From a virus: a stretch of DNA of 41,774 bases. The stretch's first letter is position 1, and each line of letters starts with the position of its first letter. The translations under genes were made by a program, and so were the position numbers. The notes below the pieces were generated by a model, which searched no databases, was not told where the DNA came from, and saw only the letters and a list, made by a program, of their open reading frames with translations. Shown piece after piece: positions 26,947-36,068 of this stretch. The stretch spans positions 1-41,774 of the IMG/VR virus record IMGVR_UViG_3300023223_000483, one strand, 5' to 3'.

Positions 26947-28524
26947 TTGGAGAGAAAAGTTCTCGTAAAGAGAGAGCTTGAACGACGGCAAGTCAAGAAG
27001 ACACCTATCGGCATTGTCCATGCTGATGGTCACATAATACGGACGGTTAAAAACTTCAACGGGACATATGTCCCTGTCGATGAAGAGCCGCTCGTATTCA
27101 TATCTGAAAAACTATCACCGATAATCACCAAGCCTAAGCGATTTAAGATCATGATCGGTGGTCGTGGTGGTGCCAAGTCTAGGGCAGCAACGGACGCCTT
27201 TATCATCAAGTCGAGAGAAGAGCGGGCCGGGGTGCTGTGCTTGCGAGAATATCAGAACTCCATTGCTGACTCAGTGCATGCTTACATCAAGGATAGGATT
27301 GTGGCCCTTGATGTCATGCCAGAAAAGGACGTCGGTGACACTAAAGTTGATATGCCGGGTGGTGGGTACTTCCGCTTTAAGGGAATGAGCAGGGACACTG
27401 CGGCCATAAAATCGGCTCACGGTTTTAAGTATTCTTGGGTTGAAGAAGCCCAGACTATGAGCGAGAAGTCAATTGATGATCTACTTCCCACTATTCGTGA
27501 GGCTGATTCTGAGTGTTGGTTTACAGCCAATCCCCAGTCAAGCGGTGATCCTTTCAGTCAAGAATTCATTGTTCCTTATCAACGCGACCTAATTAACCAT
27601 GGCTACTACGAAGATGATCTGTACATGATCATTGTCGTGAACTGGTCTGATAACCCATGGTTTGCTGATTCGCCACTGGCAAGGCAACGGCTAGACAACA
27701 AATCGAAATGGTCAAAGGTCAAATACAATCACATTTGGGAAGGTGCCTTTATGGATCAGGTTGAAAATTCCATTATCGAGGACGAATGGTTCGACGCATG
27801 CATTGATGCGCATATCAAACTCGGCTTTAAGCCCAACGGTAAAAAGATCATGGCGCACGATGCCAGTGATACCGGGGACGATCCAGCCGCCGACGCTATC
27901 AGGCATGGATCGGTCATCACAGAGGTGAATGTCTTTGACGAAAAGGACGTCAATGACAATGGTGACATCTCCTTTGGGCGGGCAATCAAGGAAAGGGTGG
28001 ACGTGTTCAACTTTGACGCTGATGGTCTTGGAGTTGCACTAAGAAAACCAGCGGCCGAGGCATTCAAAGGCAAGCACATCAAGCCCGAGATGTTCAAAGG
28101 ATCGTGGAAGCCTGATGACCCGGACGGTGAGTATGATGACTTTGACAATGATTTCAAAGACGATACTCTTCTGACCAACCAGAACGTATTCAAGAATTGC
28201 AGAGCACAGAACTATTGGCAATTGAGAATGCGGTGCTATTACACCTTTCGGGCCGTAGTGCACAATGAGCGCATGATCGATGAAGAGAAGTTGATATCAT
28301 TCAGCTCTGAAATCAAGAACATACAGAGTCTTAAGGCGCAATTGTGCAGGATACCAAAGAAGGCCAACCCGAACGGAATGATCCAGATTATGACCAAAGA
28401 TGAGATGTGGAGTAAGCACAAAATAAAGTCACCCAATGAGGCTGATGCGGTGATGATGACCATGCGATTCATTGACGAACCGGACTGGAGTGTTCAGGAT
28501 TATGCACCTATTGACATTGTGTGA
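26947..28524 (+). CDS. terL: Terminase large subunit (Sf6/P22-type)
   Basis: 525 residues from TTG. Walker A is GGRGGAKS (residues 71-78), Walker B is YSWVEEAQ, followed by the coupling segment WFTANPQS. The C-terminal nuclease has IMAHDASD, FDADGLG and PNEADAVMM with the metal-binding Asp residues. It is the ATP-driven motor that cuts and pumps DNA into the prohead; headful type is inferred from relatives. No ATG or strong ribosome site is found at the start. The frame is open to 26917, so a CTG at 26923 is also possible. Confidence 0.95.
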   Translation: MERKVLVKRELERRQVKKTPIGIVHADGHIIRTVKNFNGTYVPVDEEPLVFISEKLSPIITKPKRFKIMIGGRGGAKSRAATDAFIIKSREERAGVLCLREYQNSIADSVHAYIKDRIVALDVMPEKDVGDTKVDMPGGGYFRFKGMSRDTAAIKSAHGFKYSWVEEAQTMSEKSIDDLLPTIREADSECWFTANPQSSGDPFSQEFIVPYQRDLINHGYYEDDLYMIIVVNWSDNPWFADSPLARQRLDNKSKWSKVKYNHIWEGAFMDQVENSIIEDEWFDACIDAHIKLGFKPNGKKIMAHDASDTGDDPAADAIRHGSVITEVNVFDEKDVNDNGDISFGRAIKERVDVFNFDADGLGVALRKPAAEAFKGKHIKPEMFKGSWKPDDPDGEYDDFDNDFKDDTLLTNQNVFKNCRAQNYWQLRMRCYYTFRAVVHNERMIDEEKLISFSSEIKNIQSLKAQLCRIPKKANPNGMIQIMTKDEMWSKHKIKSPNEADAVMMTMRFIDEPDWSVQDYAPIDIV

Positions 28525-28530
28525 TATTAT
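28522..28530 (+). promoter_or_regulatory. Possible extended -10 promoter before the portal operon
   Basis: TGATATTAT (TG, one base, TATTAT) within GTGTGATATTAT, nearly the same as the sequence before the late region at 21625-21636. No -35 at normal distance. It overlaps the terminase stop and precedes the gene at 28570. Confidence 0.45.
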
Positions 28531-28569
28531 TCGACCAAAGATTCTAATATATGAGCAGGAATCCAATAT

Positions 28570-28728
28570 ATGAGCATTGTACTGAAAGGCAGAGTCAAGG
28601 CATTAGAGGACGAAATGTCTATCGTGAAAGATCAATTGAATAAGCTAAATGGTGAGCCACCAAAGGTTGGGGGTGTGCGAATGCCTGAACCTAAGCCGAT
28701 TAAGCCAGGGAAAAAGGCACCTAAATAA
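28570..28728 (+). CDS. Small protein with coiled coil and Pro/Lys tail (52 aa)
   Basis: MSIVLKGRVKALEDEMSIV is a coiled-coil start; the tail MPEPKPIKPGKKAPK is basic and proline-rich. AGGA lies upstream and the stop shares a base with the portal start (TAATG). The tail resembles the 17-residue peptide at 23984. Possibly a DNA- or portal-binding factor. Confidence 0.55.
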   Translation: MSIVLKGRVKALEDEMSIVKDQLNKLNGEPPKVGGVRMPEPKPIKPGKKAPK

Positions 28729-30749
28729 TGGCTCAAATGTCAGAGCTTGAGTTTAAAGCCTCGGTCAACGCTGCGAAAGATGACGCCGTGAGAAATCAGG
28801 GTAGATTCGTTCGCGACAGTGAAGAATTCCTAAAGCGCTATCTTGGTGAACGTTACGGCAATGAAGTCAAAGGTCAATCGCAGGTTGTGAGTACTGACGT
28901 GGCTGACGTTGTTGAATCTTACATGACGTCCATGGCTGAAGTTTTCTTGTCTGACAGTGACGAGGTCATGAGGTTTGAGCAAAAAACCGTGACCAAGCTC
29001 GGAGCACTGGAAGTCGACCAGAAGAACGCCTATGTGAACTCAGTTATCAGGCAACAGCCAGACAGCTTTATCGTTCTGCATGGATGGCTAAAGGATGCTT
29101 TGATTCAAAAGGTTGGCGTCGTTAAGGCGGAATACATTGAAGAAGAAAAGAATGAAGAGGTCGAGCTTGACGGCCTAAGCCTGGAAGAAGTCACCGCTGT
29201 TCTAAGCACCATTGAGCAAGAAGACATTATTGAAGTTGATGACAGGGACCCTGAAGATATTTATATAAAGTTTAAAGATAACCGGGTCGTCAAGGATATT
29301 AGAATCAGAGGAATACCGACAGAAGACTTCTTAATTAGTCGCGATGCGGTTACCAAGGATACTTCTGAATTAGTCGGTGACGTTACCTTGATGACCAAGG
29401 GTGAGTTGATATCCCTTGGTTATACAGAGGAACAGATCAGAGAATTACCCTCAAAGGACAATACAGATAATGAATCTAATTCAAATCTGAAATCTATTCG
29501 TAGAGACGATGAAGGTGGCGTGAACGATCAGACTGACATCCTAGGCTGGCAGTCTCAAAAGGTTGAAGTGTATGACCTTTATATCCTGATCGATTTTGAT
29601 GGCGATGGGATCACCGAACGTCGACGTATAATCATGGCCGGCGGTGAGATCCTTGATAACGACAAGTTTGATATGGTCCCTTATGGTATCAAGTCAGCAA
29701 TACTCATGCCCCATAAAGTTATTGGGCGAAGTTTGGCAGAAGTCACCCAACAGACACAGAAAATTAAGACCACGCTTTACCGCCAAATTCTTAACAATAT
29801 TTACCGGGTCAATAACCCGAGGTTTGTATTCAACCCCAAAGAAACAAACTCAGAAGATGTTTATTCACAAAGGCTATCTGGTGGAGTTAGGACAAAGTCA
29901 GTCAACCCACAAGCGGCCGTTGCTCCTTTGGTTGTCCCTTACATCGGTTCTCAAGCGTTGGAGATCGTCAATTATGTGGACAGTGTCAGCGCCAAGAGTA
30001 CGGGAGAGCAACTAGCTAACCAAGGCCTTGAAAGCCAAGACCTCTACAAAGAGACAGCGACCCGCACAAATGCCGTGAAGGATGCCAGAGAAGCCAAGGT
30101 GAAGTTGACTGCGCGAGTGTACGCTGAGACAGGATGGCGTCAATTGTATGAGGTGGTTGTCTGGTTGACGACTCGTTTCCACAATGACAGCCGCGAGATC
30201 ATGATCAACGATGAACCGTTTAAGATTAATCCTAAGATATGGCGCAGTGAAGACAATCTTATTTCCAACGTTGGCTTGGCGGCTGGAGACGACGAAGACA
30301 CCGTCCAAAATATGGGAATCGTTGCCACCATTCAAAATAACATGAGACAGCGAGGCTCTTCCATGGTTGATGAGAAAAAGGAATTTAACGCCGTGGATAG
30401 GATGCTCAAGGGCATGAATGTCAAAAATACCCGATTGTATTTCAACGATCCAGAGAAGCCAGAACAGCTACTGCAATCTCAGAATGAGCAATTGGTGGCG
30501 CAGAATGAGCAATTAATGCAAGCGCTGGAGCAATCGACTAATCCATTGGTTCAGCCTGAAATTATCAAGGCCGAGGCCAAGTTGTTGGGCGAACAAAACA
30601 AGTCGCAGATTGAAAACAGAAAGCTTGATCAGGCTGATGAGAAGTTAGCCCAAGATCAGCAACAGTTTGCAGTCACGACAGAGAAGGAATACACCCAGAT
30701 TGAAGTGGAGAACAACACAGACATACCTGGACAAGGGCAGGGCAATTAA
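28728..30749 (+). CDS. Portal protein (P22-type)
   Basis: 673 residues, near the 725 of P22 portal. The pattern includes FKASVNAAKDDAVRNQGRF, a central IPTEDFLISRDA, YDLYILIDFDGDGITERRRI, PHKVIGRSLAEVTQQTQ, and a long helical, Gln-rich C-terminal barrel (LLQSQNEQLVAQNEQL). It forms the 12-fold ring at one capsid corner through which DNA passes and onto which the tail is built. It starts in the stop of the previous gene and ends in the start of the next. Confidence 0.92.
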   Translation: MAQMSELEFKASVNAAKDDAVRNQGRFVRDSEEFLKRYLGERYGNEVKGQSQVVSTDVADVVESYMTSMAEVFLSDSDEVMRFEQKTVTKLGALEVDQKNAYVNSVIRQQPDSFIVLHGWLKDALIQKVGVVKAEYIEEEKNEEVELDGLSLEEVTAVLSTIEQEDIIEVDDRDPEDIYIKFKDNRVVKDIRIRGIPTEDFLISRDAVTKDTSELVGDVTLMTKGELISLGYTEEQIRELPSKDNTDNESNSNLKSIRRDDEGGVNDQTDILGWQSQKVEVYDLYILIDFDGDGITERRRIIMAGGEILDNDKFDMVPYGIKSAILMPHKVIGRSLAEVTQQTQKIKTTLYRQILNNIYRVNNPRFVFNPKETNSEDVYSQRLSGGVRTKSVNPQAAVAPLVVPYIGSQALEIVNYVDSVSAKSTGEQLANQGLESQDLYKETATRTNAVKDAREAKVKLTARVYAETGWRQLYEVVVWLTTRFHNDSREIMINDEPFKINPKIWRSEDNLISNVGLAAGDDEDTVQNMGIVATIQNNMRQRGSSMVDEKKEFNAVDRMLKGMNVKNTRLYFNDPEKPEQLLQSQNEQLVAQNEQLMQALEQSTNPLVQPEIIKAEAKLLGEQNKSQIENRKLDQADEKLAQDQQQFAVTTEKEYTQIEVENNTDIPGQGQGN

Positions 30750-31051
30750 TGGCGACAGTTGAAGAGAACGAGCAAAGAAAGGCGGCTGAATACCATTTGA
30801 ATCAGTCGAAGCTAGCCGCGCAACTGGCGTCTGATCCGATGCTAAAAGACATCCTGCAAGCCAGGAAAGAACAATTATTTTCTGACTTTTGCGGAACAAA
30901 ACCGGAAGAGTCCGAGCAGAGAGAGCACATTTACAGGCAAATGCAAGAACACTACGAATTTGAAAGCGCTCTAATGACACGCATACAGGTTGGAGTTATC
31001 GCCCAAGATGAGATCAACCACTTAAACAACGACGACGACGAAATTATATAG
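30749..31051 (+). CDS. Hypothetical helical protein after portal (100 aa)
   Basis: Acidic helical protein: EENEQRKAAEYHLNQSKLAA then FCGTKPEESEQREHIYR, ending in a run of acids. Small proteins at this site are usual between portal and scaffold. It may be an assembly factor. TAATG overlap with portal. Confidence 0.55.
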   Translation: MATVEENEQRKAAEYHLNQSKLAAQLASDPMLKDILQARKEQLFSDFCGTKPEESEQREHIYRQMQEHYEFESALMTRIQVGVIAQDEINHLNNDDDEII

Positions 31052-31061
31052 GATAACCGTT

Positions 31062-32024
31062 ATGGACCCTGATTTGAATGAAGAACAAAGTGCATTAGAG
31101 TACTTAAAAGAAAAACGCAGAATATCAGCAGAACCCTCTGGGACAACTGGTGATGATCAAAGCGAAACCCCCGCCAATGTAGAGGAGGAAGCCGACGAAC
31201 AAGAAATTGAAGCCGGTGAAACCCGAAACATTGAAGAATCTGGCGAGCCAGAGGGTGAAGAGCAACCAGCAGAGAGTGAAGACGACGGACCTTTGTATTA
31301 TCAAATTGGTGATAAGGAGGTAACCCTAGAAACCATTCAAGGTTGGGAGCAAGGCAGTCTCAGGCAGCAAGATTATACCAAAAAAACGCAAGATTTAGCC
31401 GATAGCAGAAAACAGCTAGAGGTCACAAATTTGGCGTTGAAGGAAAAAGAAGGCGCTATTGCCTCTTTGTTAGGTGACCTACAGAAGTCCATTGATAACC
31501 AAGATGAGGCTATCAATTGGGACGACTTAGCAGAAACTGATCCTAGTGAATATCTTCTGCAAAAGCGAAAGCTTGACGCGAGAAAAGATGTTTTAAAAAA
31601 GGCTAGGTTGGAATCTGAAAAGGTCACCAAGCAAAGAACAGACGAGACCTTGTTAGTTCAACAAAAAAAGATGAGGGACATTTTGCCGGGTTGGTTCGAC
31701 GGAACCGAAACCCAGCAAAAAGACCTTAAGCTTATTGGTGATTACCTTGCGAAAGAGGGATTCACCGATAAGGAGATGAACGATATAGTCGACGCCCGCC
31801 AGTGGAAAATATACCTCAAGGCGGCAAAGATGGACGCGATTGAAAAGTCGAATCCAAAGGTTAAAAACAAGCTCAAGAACGCGCCAAAAGTAATCAAGCC
31901 AAGCAAGTCTAGATCTCGGATCACTGACTCATCCCTGGTAGACGAGGCGGCTAAAAAAGCCAAAAGCACAGGTAAAGAGACGGATATCTTGGCATTTATG
32001 AAACAGAAGAGGGTTAAGCAATGA
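31062..32024 (+). CDS. Scaffolding protein
   Basis: 320 residues. The first 90 are very acidic and disordered; then ITLETIQ-type WEQGSLRQQDYTKKTQDLAD, the signature of phage scaffolds, followed by long charged helices and a short basic C-terminal part ending in VDEAAKKAKSTGKETDILAF, likely the capsid-binding helix. It guides assembly of the prohead and leaves before packaging. Overlaps the capsid gene by 4 bases. Confidence 0.88.
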   Translation: MDPDLNEEQSALEYLKEKRRISAEPSGTTGDDQSETPANVEEEADEQEIEAGETRNIEESGEPEGEEQPAESEDDGPLYYQIGDKEVTLETIQGWEQGSLRQQDYTKKTQDLADSRKQLEVTNLALKEKEGAIASLLGDLQKSIDNQDEAINWDDLAETDPSEYLLQKRKLDARKDVLKKARLESEKVTKQRTDETLLVQQKKMRDILPGWFDGTETQQKDLKLIGDYLAKEGFTDKEMNDIVDARQWKIYLKAAKMDAIEKSNPKVKNKLKNAPKVIKPSKSRSRITDSSLVDEAAKKAKSTGKETDILAFMKQKRVKQ

Positions 32025-32965
32025 CATTACCAGCAGACAGTTTTACAACCTATGACGCGATAGGTAACCGGGAAGACTTGAGCGATTTAATCGCCATGAT
32101 CTCACCAACAGACACGCCTTTTATGTCCGGTATTGCAGGGCGAAATGCTACGGCTACTAAGTTTGAATGGCAGACCGACGCATTAGCAGCGGCCAGCGAT
32201 GCAAACGCGAACCTTGAAGGCGACGACGCTACAACCGACGCATCCACTCCAACGGTACGCTTGGACAACCAAACTCAGATCCTTGATAAGGTTCCGCGTG
32301 TGACAGGCACTCAACGCGCGGTAGATTCGGCCGGGCGAGCTGATGAGATGGATTACCAGATCATGAAGCGCACGAAGGAGATCAAGCGCGATTTGGAGAG
32401 TTCATTAACTGCCAACAAGGCCAAGGTTGTTGGTAACAATACGACGGCAAGAGTCATGGCCGGGATTGAATCATGGATCGCTACCAATGACGATTTTGGC
32501 GCGGGCGGTGTTAGTCCAGCAGGTGACGGCACTGACACCAGAACCGACGGAACACAACGGGCCTTTGCAGAATCTCAGCTTAAGTCTGTGATTTCCGCAT
32601 GCTGGGAGGAAGGCGGAGAGCCAGATACCATCATGGTGGGGTCATTCAACAAGCAGGCATTGAGCGCTTTCTCTGGTGGATCTACCCGCAACATTGACGC
32701 GACTGAGAAGAAGCTGGTCAATGCGGTGGACGTTTACGTCTCTGATTTTGGCACAATGAAAGTCGTTCCCAACCGATTCCAGCGCGCTCGAACGGCGCTA
32801 GTCTTGGAGATGGATCGTTGGAAGCTGGCAACCTTGCGCCCATTGTTCCGCGAAACTTTGGCTAAAACTGGTGACACTGATCGAGTACAATTGATCATGG
32901 AAGTATCTCTACAGTCATCCAACGAAGCCGCCAGCGGTAGCGTTAACGATCTGACCACAGCTTAA
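32021..32965 (+). CDS. Major capsid protein (SU10/DUF5309 type)
   Basis: 314 residues. The start TLPADSFTTYDAIGNREDLSD, the segment ISPTDTPFMSGI, QTDALAA, and LDNQTQILDKVPRVTGTQ are typical of the SU10-type HK97-fold capsid family. A long helical spine follows (KEIKRDLESSL), then MVGSFNKQALSAFSG and the domain VYVSDFGTMKVVPNRFQ. It forms the icosahedral shell. A hairpin follows its stop at 32971. Confidence 0.95.
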   Translation: MTLPADSFTTYDAIGNREDLSDLIAMISPTDTPFMSGIAGRNATATKFEWQTDALAAASDANANLEGDDATTDASTPTVRLDNQTQILDKVPRVTGTQRAVDSAGRADEMDYQIMKRTKEIKRDLESSLTANKAKVVGNNTTARVMAGIESWIATNDDFGAGGVSPAGDGTDTRTDGTQRAFAESQLKSVISACWEEGGEPDTIMVGSFNKQALSAFSGGSTRNIDATEKKLVNAVDVYVSDFGTMKVVPNRFQRARTALVLEMDRWKLATLRPLFRETLAKTGDTDRVQLIMEVSLQSSNEAASGSVNDLTTA

Positions 32966-32970
32966 TTAAC

Positions 32971-32988
32971 AAGGGCTTAGCGGCCCTT
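32971..32988 (+). other. Hairpin after the capsid gene
   Basis: AAGGGC / GCCCTT (6 bp) with loop TTAGCG, then TAAGAGGTTTTT. A weak terminator that would leave the capsid mRNA more abundant than those downstream, or a stability element. The next ATG comes just after the T tract, so the T tract also lies beside its AGAGG ribosome site. Confidence 0.55.
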
Positions 32989-33000
32989 TAAGAGGTTTTT

Positions 33001-33360
33001 ATGACTACTATGGACTTAGTGAATGCCGCCGTCACTGGATATTTAACTGATATCTCAACGGCCGGTCAGGTTTTCATTCCAGTTACTGAAGAGTTACAGG
33101 GTGAAGTTATCGAAATCAGAACGGCAATCAATGGGGCTATTGCCACCGCTGACGCTGTCCTTACTCCAAAGATTAACGGCGTCGACATGACTAATGGTGC
33201 AATTACGGTGACCCAAAGCGGAAGCGCGGCCGGTGACGTTGATGTGTCTCGCCCAACAAGCAATCGGACGGTAGCTGTTGGCGATGCTATCGAAATTGAA
33301 ACCGATGGAGCCAGCACTAATACGGTCCCTGTGTCCATCACATTGACGATTCGGAGATAA
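33001..33360 (+). CDS. Head decoration or fibre protein (119 aa)
   Basis: Beta-rich, Thr/Ala/Val-rich, with QVFIPVTEELQGEVIEIRT, GDVDVSRPTSNRTVAVGDAI then VPVSITLTIRR. Proteins with this SAAGDVD....AGD.IE...DG.....PV..TL.I pattern follow the capsid gene in other podophages and decorate the shell. AGAGG precedes the ATG. Confidence 0.65.
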   Translation: MTTMDLVNAAVTGYLTDISTAGQVFIPVTEELQGEVIEIRTAINGAIATADAVLTPKINGVDMTNGAITVTQSGSAAGDVDVSRPTSNRTVAVGDAIEIETDGASTNTVPVSITLTIRR

Positions 33361-33363
33361 GGC

Positions 33364-33657
33364 ATGATCGCACCAAAAATAACCGTAAATGGCAGCGGTG
33401 CGATTACCGCTGCGGCCAGTGCAACGATTGCCATTCCTAACGATGTATCAGGCGCACGTGCCAAAAGGGTAATGGTTACCGTTGAGGGGGCTACTTTTGT
33501 CCTACCTGGCGCATCAACCGCGGTAGCTACTGACGCATCAACCATCGTCAATCCTGGCTCACCGCTATTGCTTGATGTGTACGGGGTCACCCACATAGCA
33601 CACCTTGAGTTAACTGCGGCTCAGAGAATAGTGGTCACTCCTTTAGAGGGGTCATGA
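33364..33657 (+). CDS. Small beta-rich virion protein (97 aa)
   Basis: VNGSGAITAAASATIAIPND, VMVTVEGATFVLPG and LELTAAQRIVVTPLEG form repeated strands, rich in Ala/Val/Thr. It sits 3 bases after the decoration gene and is probably also on the shell. Exact role unknown. Confidence 0.55.
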   Translation: MIAPKITVNGSGAITAAASATIAIPNDVSGARAKRVMVTVEGATFVLPGASTAVATDASTIVNPGSPLLLDVYGVTHIAHLELTAAQRIVVTPLEGS

Positions 33658-33661
33658 GATT

Positions 33662-33982
33662 ATGAAAAGACTTTTTGAAGATCGAGGCGATGTCAAAGAG
33701 ATATTTCACCGTGATTCCCATGACGGTCAATCTCATATCCAGGTTGTGCAGGATGTTAAGCCTTATCTTGATGCCAATAAGCGAGAGATGGCAGAAAGTC
33801 GACGGGGAACCCCATTCAAGGAGACTTTTACCAAGGTGGCGAGTATTCCGGCCGTTGTGCTTGAGCAGTGGACTAAGGAGCTTGGAGATAACCCGCTCAA
33901 GAAAGAGCACAAAGGTTGGTTCACGGCGAAGCTAAACAGCAATGAATTCAGAGATCTTAGAACGAGGGCGGGCACTATCTAA
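33662..33982 (+). CDS. Head-completion-region hypothetical protein (106 aa)
   Basis: Basic and mixed alpha/beta: GQSHIQVVQDVKPYLDANK, IPAVVLEQWTKELGDNPLK and FTAKLNSNEFRDLRTR. The pattern V...LD.NK....E...... FRT is common in podovirus genes between capsid and adaptor. Its last base is the first base of the adaptor start (ATGG after TCTA). Role not assigned. Confidence 0.6.
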   Translation: MKRLFEDRGDVKEIFHRDSHDGQSHIQVVQDVKPYLDANKREMAESRRGTPFKETFTKVASIPAVVLEQWTKELGDNPLKKEHKGWFTAKLNSNEFRDLRTRAGTI

Positions 33983-34617
33983 TGGCACTTGACAGCTTTC
34001 AGAGTTTGATTGATTCGGTTAGGGCCTGGTCAAAGCGTAAAGATGCGGGTGATTTGCTAATCGGTGACTTTATTCGATTGGCCGAAGTTGAAATGTTTGC
34101 TAACCGGCAAGAAATCTTGCTGCTTGATGACATGGATACCCGATCAACGTCAGTCACGTCAACGACAGAGCGATTCCTGCCTAAGCCGCCAGGTTATATC
34201 AAGATGAGACGGCTATGGCTGCTGCTTGACTCCAGAGATCAAGAGATTGATTTTGTGATCGCCAAAGCTCTAAAGGTGACAAGAACGCCAGGAATACCGG
34301 CAGAATTTACCGTAACCAGCCAAATAGGATTTGATCGGATACCATCAAGCGCAATCCCAATAGAAATGCAATTCTACTCAAGGCCGCCAGGGCTTAGCAT
34401 CGATAACAAGACTAACTTTGTGCTAGATGAGTACCCTAATATTTATCTTAATGGTGCGCTCAGGCAGTTATGGAAGCATTTCAAAGAGGAAGAATTGTCA
34501 CAATATTACCTTGACCAATTCATTGGCGATATCGAAGGCGCAAACATGGTCGAGTCAGACGGCAGGTACGGACCAAGCCCGAGCGCAATTCTAGAGAATT
34601 CCGAGGCTATGCCCTAA
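33982..34617 (+). CDS. Head-tail adaptor protein
   Basis: 211 residues. LDSFQSLIDSVRAWSKR, IRLAEVEMFANRQEILLLDD, FLPKPPGYIKMRRLWL, then ILDEYPNIYLNGALRQLW are typical of the podovirus adaptor or gp4-like family (SU10 adaptor, T7 gp11-like). It would form the ring between portal and nozzle. The start overlaps the previous stop, and the last base overlaps the next ATG. Confidence 0.85.
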   Translation: MALDSFQSLIDSVRAWSKRKDAGDLLIGDFIRLAEVEMFANRQEILLLDDMDTRSTSVTSTTERFLPKPPGYIKMRRLWLLLDSRDQEIDFVIAKALKVTRTPGIPAEFTVTSQIGFDRIPSSAIPIEMQFYSRPPGLSIDNKTNFVLDEYPNIYLNGALRQLWKHFKEEELSQYYLDQFIGDIEGANMVESDGRYGPSPSAILENSEAMP

Positions 34618-36068
34618 TGGTTAGAAGCTCATTCACAAACGTTCCGATTAATGTCGTTGGGCCATCGGGTCGACATCGTGACAGCTCGTACAATACAGCT
34701 ACGACGATGAACTTCATTGTTGAGCAGCATAAATCAGGAGCGTCACAGGCACTAATGGTGCCTTTCCCCGGCTCAGTGCCTTATCAAACCGTAGCGACTA
34801 CTGGCGATAGGGGAATGCTGCCTAATTTCAAAGATCGGTTATACAAAATCAGCGGCACAACGCTTTATAGCTACGATAAGGCAAAGAATGAGATTGTTGT
34901 GGGGACCATTTCTGGTTCAGGCCGTTGTGTGATGGTCAATGATCAGAACTTTTTAATTATCGCCACTGGTTCACAATGGTTTCAGTTCGATGGTTCAACG
35001 CTAACAGAATTCTTTGCCCCCACTGGATTCACTCAAGGCAATAGCGTTGATATTTTGGGGGGGTTTTTTATCTATGACATTGGTTCAAATGCTTATGGCG
35101 TTTCTGATTTTGGCGATCCGGATGTCATACAATCTATAAATACAAATACGATTGTCAGCAAATCAGGAGATCTCAAAAGGGTAAAATCTTTAGGTGAGAA
35201 TGTTTACCTGATGAGTGAAAATAACATTGAAACTCATTATCTAAGAGGCACAAGCAACCCACCGATCATTAAAACCAACGGCGGAACGATGCTGGTAGGG
35301 TTGAAAGACATCCACTCAGTGGCCAATAGCACCCAGTTTGTATATTTTCGTGGATCTGATGGTTATGTTTACAGAATATCATCTACCCAAGCAATCAATA
35401 TAACATCGGGCGCGGCTGCCAATGCCTTTGAGGCCTATGGTGAAGATACGGCGACGGGTTACGTGATCGACATTCAAGGAGGGACCTTTTATGTAATCAC
35501 GTTCACCAAAAATAATGCTACCTGGGTATTTTCTGAGAGATCGGGCGAGCTATCCCCAGGCATCAATGATTGGTTTCAGCTTTCCACCGGCTCAGAAATG
35601 GACCGCTATATTGGGGACTTTTACGTCAAGGCATTTGATAGACATCTAATTGCCAAGAAAAACAGCGGTGACATTCTTGAGATCGACCTTGATACGTTAA
35701 CCGATGATGGTGATACGGTCGTTAGGTTCAGAGAAATACCGCCTATTCATGGTGGCTTGCTGGATAAAACCGGGGAAGGCCGACGGATTGAGGCGTCGTG
35801 GTTCACCATTGTGGGTAAAAAAGGTGTTGGCCTTATAACTGGACAGGGGGTTGATCCTAGGGTTTATCTACAAATCAGCACAGACGGTGGTGAGTCGTAT
35901 TCAAACCAAGAGCACGTCGACATAGGCCGACTGGGTGAATCCATGATTAAAGTGACTTGGTACTTTACCGAATCGTTTTATGAGGCAGCGGTGAGAATTA
36001 AATTCTATGATTCTATTTTTGCATCGATCCACAGTGCATCAATGGGCCTTAAGTTTGTGGGTGATTAA
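34617..36068 (+). CDS. P22 gp10-like DNA stabilisation (tail hub) protein
   Basis: 483 residues. SSFTNVPINVVGPSGRHRDS, ATTMNFIVEQHKSGASQALM and the YKISGTTLYSYD blade pattern are those of the phage stabilisation family (P22 gp10), which closes the portal channel after packaging. The repeated beta motifs in the middle suggest a propeller. Length is near 472 of gp10. It follows the adaptor directly. Confidence 0.9.
   Translation: MVRSSFTNVPINVVGPSGRHRDSSYNTATTMNFIVEQHKSGASQALMVPFPGSVPYQTVATTGDRGMLPNFKDRLYKISGTTLYSYDKAKNEIVVGTISGSGRCVMVNDQNFLIIATGSQWFQFDGSTLTEFFAPTGFTQGNSVDILGGFFIYDIGSNAYGVSDFGDPDVIQSINTNTIVSKSGDLKRVKSLGENVYLMSENNIETHYLRGTSNPPIIKTNGGTMLVGLKDIHSVANSTQFVYFRGSDGYVYRISSTQAINITSGAAANAFEAYGEDTATGYVIDIQGGTFYVITFTKNNATWVFSERSGELSPGINDWFQLSTGSEMDRYIGDFYVKAFDRHLIAKKNSGDILEIDLDTLTDDGDTVVRFREIPPIHGGLLDKTGEGRRIEASWFTIVGKKGVGLITGQGVDPRVYLQISTDGGESYSNQEHVDIGRLGESMIKVTWYFTESFYEAAVRIKFYDSIFASIHSASMGLKFVGD

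Noticed and set aside
28511-28530. TTGACA followed by TATTAT as a normal promoter
   Set aside because: The spacer is only 8 bases, too short for a standard promoter; only the extended -10 reading remains possible.
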